Below are positions 56,101 through 64,000 of a stretch of DNA of 64,000 bases, in pieces; position 1 is the first letter of the stretch, and the number at the start of each line of letters is the position of its first letter. Below the pieces are notes generated by a model that saw only the letters and a list, made by a program, of their open reading frames with translations, ran no database searches and was not told where the DNA came from. The position numbers and the translations under genes are program-made. The stretch comes from Prochilodus magdalenae (Eukaryota; Chordata; Actinopteri; Characiformes; Prochilodontidae): positions 496,001 to 560,000 of the forward strand of contig JAMWET010002870.1 in the NCBI GenBank assembly GCA_024036415.1. Reading direction: 5' to 3'.

Positions 56101-59100
56101 ACTGAGGATGCCCAGCTAGAGCTCCTCAGAAGAAAGAGTGGAGAACATTCAGCTTTAGGGAATACCTGTTTTGTTTCAACCTCCTCAATATTCAGAGTGA
56201 CATGTAAAACAGAAATGTGCTAATGTGTCTTTCCAGGTTATCTTCATTCAATGTGTGTTAGGAGTGACAATCTAACTAAATGTCCTTCTTTAAATTTTGG
56301 TTTGGCCCATGTCCATGTTTTTTAAGTAAGAAGTAAAGCAATGGAATTTCTCTAAAGTTAACAAACAGTAAATGTGACTAAAAACAGGTGATTCTGGCCA
56401 GCTACAGCTAAATGGCTAAGTCGCTTGCCATGGGTGCAATCAAGATGATCTGCTGTGTCCCAGCAGCCAGAACCTTTCTGTAAACATCAAAAATATAAGA
56501 ATCTCCAAAAGAAGCTCAAACAGAGGTTAGACTGGACTGCTAAATAAGGCTATAAATCTCTCCAATAATAATTTATTATAATAAAAATTTTGCAGTAGTG
56601 TGTGCAACTCTTGGCTGTTGCTGTACAACTAGCATGCTTAGTTTTTCTGAAGTTTTATCTAGTCCCCCCCCCCCCAACTGTGGCACTGACTGGTCAGCTC
56701 ATATGCCACCAAGTTAAAATATACCCCTCTAAAATATAAATACGTGAAACTTGTTTATTTAGCCCTTTAGATGTGGAATTAACATTTGAAACATCATTTT
56801 AAAATTGTGAAATCTTTTTATAAATAGAGTTATACCTTCTAAAATTACCCTGCAAGGGGGGTGGGGTATTCAGAATACTAGAAGTATTGTAATATTTCGG
56901 TGGACAATATCTTACTGCATAAACTGCTACACAGTCACATGACCAGTAAGTGAAAGAATAGTGGTCAAAAATGCTAAAAACACACAAAACAATTGTGGGG
57001 CATCCCTGATGTAGTAGTTGAGTGACTTGTCACGTACTGGAGGAGGACAGTGTACTAAAGGAGAGCTTGAGCCTGGGGGTGATAGGGGGAGGGGCAGATG
57101 AAGCAGTTGGGGGAACAGCGGGGCTTGGGGACACAGACAGCCTTTTCTCGCCCACCAGGTTTATAACCTGACTCTTTGGTCTCTGGGGCCTCAGTGGGCT
57201 GATCTGTAAACACAAACAGGAAAGGAAAAGGATCAGAGTCATAGTAAGGCATTAAATCTACAATCAGGAAACATGAGGAAATTCCGGTCTCAATTAACCC
57301 AGTGCTTTGGATTTCCATTATTGGGGCTGGGTCTGTGTTCATGAAGCTTAATAGGAGTGCTGATCTTGGAAGTCTTGTATTTACAATGACCATGCTCACA
57401 AGAACAGATGTACTCTCAGAAGCTTCACAAATACAGCTGTGGGGCATAATTTTACAGTGGACCTGCCAAGCAGCATTTTCATTGCTTGTATTCACAAGGA
57501 AAAATACAGCACATTCTGCCTTGTTCTGAGGCAACAAGTTTGATGATTGGAATTACTCTAATATGAAAATGACTGACTTGTAGGGCTATCACCATAACAA
57601 CTTAAATTTTTGGTGAGATAGCAATAATTAATTGCCAATTTGCAGGAGCATAAAGCACATTTGAAATTCTTCTGCCGGACTTGTACAGACTGAAACAGAG
57701 CTTTTTAAAGTCGTATTAAAGCTAATCTTGTTTTCGTTTATGGTAAAGCACTATGGGATTCTTACAAGGCTTTGCACACATATGTATTGCTTAATTAAGC
57801 TCATTTTTATTTCTTTTTAAACAGATAACTCAATTAATGGTCAAAATGATCAGTAGATAAGTTAATAAACGATAGAATATAATCAACAGTGACATTATCC
57901 TGACTGGTGTAGATAAAATAAATTGATAGCAGTGCTTCTGCCTGTTGAGCTATACAGTGGAGGAAATGAATATTTGATACCTTGCTTTTTTTTTGTAAGT
58001 TTGCCCACTGACAAAGATATGAACAGTCTATTGGTTTATTTTAACAGTGAGAGATAGAAAATCCAGAAAATTACATTGTATAAAATATATAAATGTAATT
58101 GCATTTCGCAAAGAGAAATAAGTATTTGATCCCTCTAGCAAACAAGACTTGATATTTGGTGGCAAAACTCTTGTTGGCAAGGACAGCAGTCAGGCCTAGG
58201 TTTTGTAGCTGATGAGGTTTGCGCACGTCATGAGGAATTTTGGTCCACTTCTTTGTAGATCATCTCTAAATCATTAAGATTTTGAGGCTGTCGCTTGGCA
58301 ACTCGGACCTTCAGCTCCCTCCATTATTTTTCCCTAACCCTAACCCTAACCCTAGTTTTCTATGGGATTAAGGTCTGGAGACTGGCTAGGCCACTCCATG
58401 ACCTTAATGTGCTTCTTTCTGAGCCACTCCTTTGTTGCCTTGGCTGTATGTTTTGGGTCATTGTCATGCTGAAAGACCCAGCCACGACCCATTTGTCCTG
58501 GTGGAGGAAAAGGAGGTTGTCACTCAGGATTTTACGGTACATGGCTCCATCCATTCTCCCACTGATGCGGTGAAGTACTCCTGTGCCCTTAGCAGAGAAA
58601 CACCCCCAAAACATAATGTTTCCACCTTCATGCTTGACAGTGGGGACAGTGTTCTTTGGGTCATAGTCAGCATTTCTCTTTCTCCAAACACGGCGAGTTG
58701 AGTTAATGCCAAAGAGCTCAATTTTTGTCTCATCTGACCACAGCACCTTCATTTTGCATGGAGCCCCAGATCGAGGTCGATTGACAGTCATTTTGTATTT
58801 CTTCCATTTTCTTACAGTGGCACCAACAGTTGTCTCCTTCTCACCCAGCGTCTTACTTAAACTTTTGTAGCCCATTCCAGCCTTGCGCAGGTCTATGATC
58901 TTGTCCCTGACATCCTTAGAAAGCTCTTTGGTCTTGCCCATGTTGGAGAGGTTAGAGTCTGACTGATTAATTGAGTCTGTGGACAGGTGTCTTTTATACA
59001 GGTGACACTTTAAGACAGCTGTCTTTAATGTAGGTAATGAGTTGATTAGGAGTGTCTAACTTGTCTGTAGGAGCCAGAACTCTTAATGTTTGGTAGAGGA

Positions 59101-62100
59101 TCAAATACTTATTTCTCTCTGCAAAATGCAGTTAAATTTATATATTTTATACAATGTAATTTTCTGGATTTTCTTTTTGATATTCTATCTCTCACTGTTA
59201 AAATAAACCTACTCTTAAAATGATAGACTGTTCATATCTTTGTCAGTGGGAATACTTAGAAAATTAGCAAGGGATCAAATATTTATTTCCTCCACTGTAG
59301 TTCATAAATCAAGCCCTGAGCAATGCAACCACTGATCTACTATAAGAAATGAAGACTGAATCTGCACCAGGGTCTGTATCACCTTTAAAAGGCTGTGCCA
59401 TTTGAGCAGCCATACATGTAATACTAAGCTACAGCAAATCCAATAAACAATAATGGTCAATAAAGAGGCTTACTGTATACTACTTGTGGGAAATGAAGGG
59501 GGGCATGGGTAACAGGGCTCACAGCTGCTATAAACTATTACTGCTATGCAGTAGCACACACCATGGGGCAGAAAAACAAGCATTTCACTGAGTGGGCAGG
59601 TCACACCCACACTGTACAAAAGAGGTACAGAAACATATTTCTAAATTACATGAGTTTTGAAATGACTGAGCAGAATAAAGAAAAAAAAAGGTTCAAAAAC
59701 AGTGGACGCTGATGTATTAACTGCACTGGCTGACATTTGTGGGTTATGCAATGATAAGGAATTAAGTGGCAAAATGCAAAGTGCAAGAATATTCTTTAGG
59801 ACGGAAAAAGGTAATTTTGATATTAAGAGAGAGGCAATTTTCAAGACGCTCTCTAAAAAGCTAGGACCATGTCACTCTATATTCCACTTCATTATAGCAT
59901 TTTCTTCAGAGGACACATTACTCTGCAAGGTTACCAGATGCTTTTAACAGATTATTATGCAGTTATAATGGACTTTTCTCCGTTTCTATTGTGCACTCGC
60001 CTTTTTGTACCACAGTGGCCACATCCAATTGTGTAAATAGAAATATTAGCAAACAGACTCATTCTTTAATTCGTTAATTTCAGATTCATAGCCTGAAAAT
60101 GTAAATTGAAAGGTAGGTGTGTAGGAACAAATGAGGCTGACTAAGTGTGCATATTTGCACAGTGTTTTCTCACCGTCTCTGACAGAATAACTGCCTCGGT
60201 AGGTTGCATGGGTATGTCTGCTGTTTTCAGCTCCTTGTCGAAAATCTCTTGGTGTTTGCTGTTCCTTTTCTCTTTCTTCTTCTCCTTCTTGTCCTTCTCA
60301 GGCTCGTCCCGGTCCAGCTTGTCCTGAGACTTGAAGTGCTGCTTTTTGGGCAAGAGCGGTTCCAGGGCAAAACTAAGGAGGAAAAAAGAAGAGCAGGACA
60401 AGATAGTTAAGATCATTAGGCAGATAAAGAGGGAGCAAGTGGAGCCAGACAATGTGACGGAGAACAATAATGTAGGCAGTACAGGAGACAAGGGGAGAAA
60501 ATAAAAGAGGTACAACATGAGGGGGAGAAAAAAGAGGAAGCAGAGGACATGAAAGCAGATAGGAAAAAAGATGGAAAGGAGCGGAAGAACAGTGAAGAGA
60601 GGAGGAAATGTGTGGGAGGAGAGGAGAAAAAAGAAACAGCGATGAAAGAGAGAGTGAAGAGTTGAGTGTGCATGTCAGAGCAATCTTTAATATCACACTG
60701 ACACCTATATAATATGAAGAGCAAACAGAAATGTGCCTCTGACATTTGATCTGGCTCCTGGAGGAAAGACAGAAATAGCAACAGAGAATATTCAAACATG
60801 AAGTGGCATGGAAGCCTGTTTATGTTTCTCTGATCATAAAATAGTTCATTATTAGAGACTAATCATGCTAATAATATCATAATTTATAACTTTTCTAAAC
60901 TGTAGACTGATATTGCATGCCGGTGTCCACTGTAGATCCTGACTTCATCATGCTTGTCTTGGGTGTGTGTTTTATTTTGCAGCAAACGATTGCAGTAGAT
61001 TGATTCTGATTGGTTGCAAGCATCACATGAGGGCAGAGTAGAAAGCAGCATGGGGATGAAATTCTTTCCCCACCCAATCCTTATGTGTCCCATCTCATCT
61101 CACTTTGCTAGTTTACTATACAGACCAATTTGCATATTGTCATACTACAAAGGAGGTGTAACGGCTGACCTTTGCACAATTATTCTGATTAATTTAAAAT
61201 CTGTTGTCAGCTTATGGTAATGGCAATTTTTAAGTATTTTGATAGTTAAAGTTTCTAATTAGTGACTAGGATAAAGGATAAAGAAAATTATTTTTAAAAT
61301 ATAAAAACAGGATAAAGAAAGACATTGAAGGAAAATAGGATTGCTCTGTCAAAGAAAGAATGGTGGGATGAGCATACAGAATTAAGTGACCTTAGATGCT
61401 GTGTGTAAAATAAATAAATTGTGCTCATTACCATTGTCACCATGGGAAAATTTCTATTTCATCCAAAATCCTCAGCATTAGGGCTGCCCCCATTCTCGTA
61501 CAGCTCTCTATTCTAGACTCTATCCCACAGACTACCTCTTTTGCACAGGTTCATATCTGATGTAATACGTGATAAAAATACCTCACAGGAAAATGAACAT
61601 ACTGTATGAATGTACTCTTGGAAAGCCTGGCTAATGATGATCTGCTTTAAGTAGGCTGTGTCTGCACTTGTCAGCTATGCTTTCAAAGCACAGTGAAATA
61701 TTCATCGGCCCTTTGTATTAACTTTAGACCATCATTCTCTCCTCTGAAATGAATGTACTCACTGATATCTCCGTGCTGTTCTACGTAGAATTTCTACAAA
61801 TTTGAAGCACCAGATAAGTAAGTGACTGATCATCTGACCTTCCAGAGGACCACAATTCTCTTCTCGTCTCCCTCCACTTTATAAAGACTTGCTGGACAAA
61901 AACAAGTTTAAATCTAAGACACCCAATGCTGCCTCTCATAATTGGTATTTCTATGCACTGGCGCTGGTTTGAGCAAAGCAGAGCGCTTCAACCAGACGGA
62001 TTAACTGATCAAATGAAAGAGCATGTGGTGCGATGCCCTTTGCAATTAAATACCAGTGGAGGGCATCGCTGATGGGATCACACTCTCCAACCGCGTGCTA

Positions 62101-63253
62101 ATTAATCCTTCAGGCTGGCATCATGGTGCCCGCTATGCAGGACTGGCATCAACCTCTCAATATGTCAGACACACAAACACACACCCTAATCAGGCAAGCA
62201 CACGTTCTCCAATCATGCACCCTTAGAAACACGAATGCAAAGACGCACAGACATACTGACTAACAAAAATCAAAAACAGCCTGATTAGGTCAATAGATAT
62301 TCCCTCTTCTGATTGACCCTCTTTAAAAGACATCTTTGTTCATATACAGCATTCATTCATTTATAATTAAGCCTGGCAATACAATTTTATTTTAGCAGCC
62401 TAATGAGATCGTCTATTCAGAGACACAGTGGGTAAAAGGAATTAAAAATGCCTTACGCTACAATGTGGGAATCAATCAAATTGATTCATGTCAACTAGAT
62501 TCCGAGTGTCTCTATGGTACCAGGTGGTTTGAGGCATACACATGATGATCCAGGCATGCAGTTCTAATTCTTATTAGCTTCCAATACTTGGACTTATTAA
62601 CCTCCAATACCCTTCTATACTAATAATGACCTCATCCGCTACTATTGTGGATGTATTAATGTATGTGGAAATGATTTAGGCATGAATTTAGGCCAGATGT
62701 AATACTGTATATAAATGTAATTGTATTTATGTGCAGTAAAACAGATAACAATAAAATAATAAACCACTGCTGTTGGAACAAAACCTTGCATCTTCAAATT
62801 GACATACAAGGTTTTGTTCCAAAACATTAATCTATAGAGTAGGGATGGGCAATATGACAATACCTAGGGGTTTAACAATGCAAAATCTTAAAATTAGAAA
62901 TTGTTTAGGATGACTTCACCTGCCATAACATAATACTATACAGATTATAGTACTGAGTGGCTCTGTAATATTTAGAACTAAATATTCTCTACTCTCCCCC
63001 TGGGTTAACTTTGCACCTGTGCACCTGTCTGATCTTGATCTCAGCAGGAAGACATGTGATGAAGTGCACACGTTAGAGTGAGTGTGAATGCTTGTGTGAC
63101 TATGTACCCATCTGATCCTGGTCTTGAGGGCGAAGTGTCTGATGATATGGATGTAACAGAGGCGACAGACAACGGTCGTTGAGAGGAAGGCATGGTGAAA
63201 GAACGCACCATCGACCGTGGCCGGGAACCACGGCGCTCATCTGCCATTGGAGG
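53091..63253 (-). CDS. dock1: dock1 (DOCK180), C-terminal five exons; gene continues past the right edge
   Basis: Dock1 is a cytoplasmic guanine-nucleotide exchange factor for Rac. It works with ELMO and Crk in phagocytosis, cell migration and myoblast fusion. The window holds the last 252 codons in exons 63253-63108, 60372-60174, 57203-57038, 55940-55789 and 53186-53091, all with GT-AG borders and matching phases. In order, the tail has a Ser-rich stretch ([20 protein letters not shown]), a polybasic segment ([16 protein letters not shown]) and [11 protein letters not shown] with SP/TP sites. It then has two Crk-SH3 motifs of type PxLPxK (PPPLPIK, PPPLPSK), polyproline runs and the end [15 protein letters not shown]. 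The close match to vertebrate DOCK1, and the lack of such a tail in DOCK2, decide the paralogue. The SH3, DHR1 and DHR2 domains lie outside the window. The first exon listed starts in phase 0. Confidence 0.97.
53187..55788 (-). other. dock1 intron D-E, about 2.6 kb
   Basis: Contains two long A-runs on the plus strand (54636-54658 and about 54949-54965), possibly retroposon tails, and no supported exon or nested gene. Confidence 0.9.
55789..55940 (-). CDS. dock1: dock1 exon D (first Crk-SH3 site)
   Basis: The acceptor is TTATTGTCAG. Two bases complete an Asn, then [13 protein letters not shown], the PxLPxK site [17 protein letters not shown] and a six-Pro run. The exon ends HHR in phase 0 with donor GTAAAA. 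Confidence 0.96.
55941..57037 (-). other. dock1 intron C-D, about 1.1 kb
   Basis: Intron bounded by GTACGT and TTATTGTCAG. A C-run lies at 56664-56674. No other feature seen. Confidence 0.9.
57038..57203 (-). CDS. dock1: dock1 exon C (SP/TP-rich segment)
   Basis: The acceptor is TTTACAG. The exon begins [20 protein letters not shown] and ends after LSFSTLSSS plus one base (phase 1), with donor GTACGT. Its Ser-Pro and Thr-Pro sites are candidates for proline-directed kinases. A longer overlapping frame at 57537-57055 is a shadow in a different frame. Confidence 0.95.
58332..58355. repeat. Short interstitial telomeric repeat inside the Tc1 element
   Basis: Three perfect CCCTAA units plus CCCTAG on the plus strand (TTAGGG on the transposase strand). 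They sit exactly after the codons for NPIEN where related elements read straight through to the conserved Trp-Arg-Glu-Leu-Lys region. Confidence 0.97.
58360..58941 (-). pseudogene. Tc1 transposase, internally deleted and frameshifted
   Basis: Starts [20 protein letters not shown] with the N-terminal helix-turn-helix (residues 1-60). After RPRSGAPCK (near 58755) it jumps in frame to the catalytic block [12 protein letters not shown], so about 75 residues of the second DNA-binding and linker region are missing compared with family members of about 340 residues. [16 protein letters not shown] follows. Near 58490 a frameshift moves the second and third catalytic blocks ([10 protein letters not shown] and SPDLNPIEN) to another frame, and the frame closes at 193 codons. 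Just beyond, telomere-like repeats interrupt the tail. No active enzyme can be made. Confidence 0.95.
60174..60372 (-). CDS. dock1: dock1 exon B (polybasic segment)
   Basis: The acceptor is CCTCCTTAG. The exon starts by completing Gly, then [10 protein letters not shown]. It carries the Lys/Arg/Glu-rich stretch linked in DOCK180 to acidic-phospholipid binding and ends AVILSET in phase 0 before donor GTGAGA. Longer open frames that run through its flanks are intron. Confidence 0.96.
60373..63107 (-). other. dock1 intron A-B, about 2.7 kb
   Basis: Bounded by GTACAT and CCTCCTTAG. A purine-rich patch at 60480-60660 makes long spurious frames on the minus strand. The 61850-62160 part has balanced composition and homeodomain-like words (TAATTAATCC, CAATTAAAT) and could be a conserved intronic element. 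Confidence 0.85.
63108..63253 (-). CDS. dock1: dock1 exon A (Ser/Arg-rich segment)
   Basis: The acceptor is TTTTTCAG, and the exon opens with [19 protein letters not shown]. It ends with SRPGSD plus two bases of Gly (phase 2), followed by donor GTACAT. It encodes a Ser-rich linker after the DHR2 domain, with many potential phosphorylation sites. Confidence 0.95.
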
Positions 63254-64000
63254 CTGAAAAATACACAAATAGAACTTACGTTATTCGCCATGTACACTTT
63301 AATACTGATGAAAATCAAAGGTTGCACTTTAGAATATAAACACATACTGAAGATGAATAAAGTGAATACAGCACAATTCACATTAAGCTTGCTGGTTCAC
63401 TTCTTTAACTGCCTCAGGATAAAGAGGAATGAGGGGTAAACAGAGGACAAAATCAGTCAAAATGGGGAAAGTAAAGGGAAAGGTAAAAGTGCACAAGAAC
63501 AAAATGACAAAAGCCTGCTGTTAAAGGAACATGCCCTGAGAGATGAGGGTGAGATAGAGAGACAGTATGTGCTGATCCTTGCTGCGTGTCCTCTATAGAG
63601 TCTCTGTCTCTACAGGATTCTTCACTAACTTTCTTTAAGGTGAGTCAGGTTGATTTACGCATGACTGCCTACAACCAGCAAGACACAGGCATCCGCGCGC
63701 ACGCACACACGCACAGAGACAGACAGACAGGCAGAGTCCTTGAAGCTGCCCTTTAGTGCACATCCGTCACATTGAGGCTCCACAGGAGCCTTTGCTACTA
63801 ACGGTTGACCAACATTACTCTGAGCTTCAGGAGCCGATGATCAATACCTGCTAGCAGCCATCACTTCTACTCCCCATCCCTCATGGCATATCCCTTATTC
63901 TCTTCCATTCTTTCCTACACTCTTCATCTTTTTTTAATATTATTAATAGAGTGCCGTTAGAGGACTCAGCAGGCCTGTCTACGCCGGAGGAGAGTTAGGG
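63254..64000 (-). other. dock1 intron upstream of exon A, runs to window edge
   Basis: No further dock1 exon recognised. An alternating purine-pyrimidine GCGCGCACGCACACACGCAC tract lies at 63695-63714. Confidence 0.8.

Larger units (their letters stand above)
57955..59297 (-). mobile_element. Tc1-like transposon with both terminal inverted repeats, internally deleted
   Basis: Flanked by TA duplications (57953-57954 and 59298-59299). The ends read CAGTGGAGGAAATGAATATT and its inverse, and the terminal inverted repeats run about 200 bp each (57955-58150 and 59097-59297), sharing GTATTTGATCC-type and TGACAAAGATATGAACAGTC blocks. The total length is 1343 bp. It is a non-autonomous derivative; the host element would be around 1.6 kb. 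Confidence 0.97.
57204..60173 (-). other. dock1 intron B-C, about 3.0 kb, hosting a Tc1 element
   Basis: Intron bounded by GTGAGA and TTTACAG. The Tc1 copy at 57955-59297 occupies 45% of it, with its transposase on the same strand as dock1. Confidence 0.9.

Noticed and set aside
57055..57537. 160-codon minus-strand frame over dock1 exon C
   Set aside because: It is in a different frame from dock1, crosses the acceptor, and shows no domain; only 57203-57038 in the dock1 frame is coding.
58295..58733. Plus-strand frames within the Tc1 element
   Set aside because: Shadow of the minus-strand transposase.
60373..60799. Long hydrophobic minus-strand frames just upstream of dock1 exon B
   Set aside because: They arise from a purine-rich (pyrimidine-rich on the minus strand) intron patch next to the acceptor.

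Overview
The window looks like nuclear DNA of a ray-finned fish, probably an otophysan teleost (zebrafish, tetra or catfish relatives). The reasons are intron-split genes, abundant Tc1/mariner copies, hairpin MITEs, dispersed repeats typical of such genomes, and many micro- and minisatellites. I cannot name the species. Only two protein-coding genes can be supported, both on the minus strand.

Layout. 1-24 kb is gene-poor flank: a broken Tc1-type transposase with a nested insertion (1-836), microsatellites, an AT-rich palindrome (12988-13466) and a 38-bp minisatellite with telomere-like CCTAACC words (17361-18249). 23.2-24.4 kb is CG-rich and leads into the 3' end of a two-exon FoxI-class forkhead gene (coding 26843 to 24968, 351 residues) with a TATA-like promoter near 26985. 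Its upstream side carries two minisatellites (27584-29262 and 29571-30497). 30.5-52 kb has no recognisable gene, only degraded transposons, a hairpin MITE and simple repeats.

From 63253 down to 53091 lie five exons that encode the last 252 residues of Dock1 (DOCK180). They hold a Ser-rich stretch, a polybasic segment and two PxLPxK motifs for Crk SH3 binding. The rest of dock1 lies beyond the right edge. A deletion-derivative Tc1 element (57955-59297) with a TTAGGG-type telomeric insertion sits in one dock1 intron.

The two genes are not functionally linked. Their order and orientation (dock1 followed by a FoxI gene on the same strand) match mammalian DOCK1-FOXI2 at human 10q26, although the protein most resembles what zebrafish workers call Foxi1. 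The most interesting unexplained signal is a possible extra dock1 terminal exon at 52618-52681. A donor that overlaps the annotated stop would join it in exact reading phase and replace the C-terminal Gln with 21 new residues. No prokaryotic system, CRISPR array or intact autonomous element was found.
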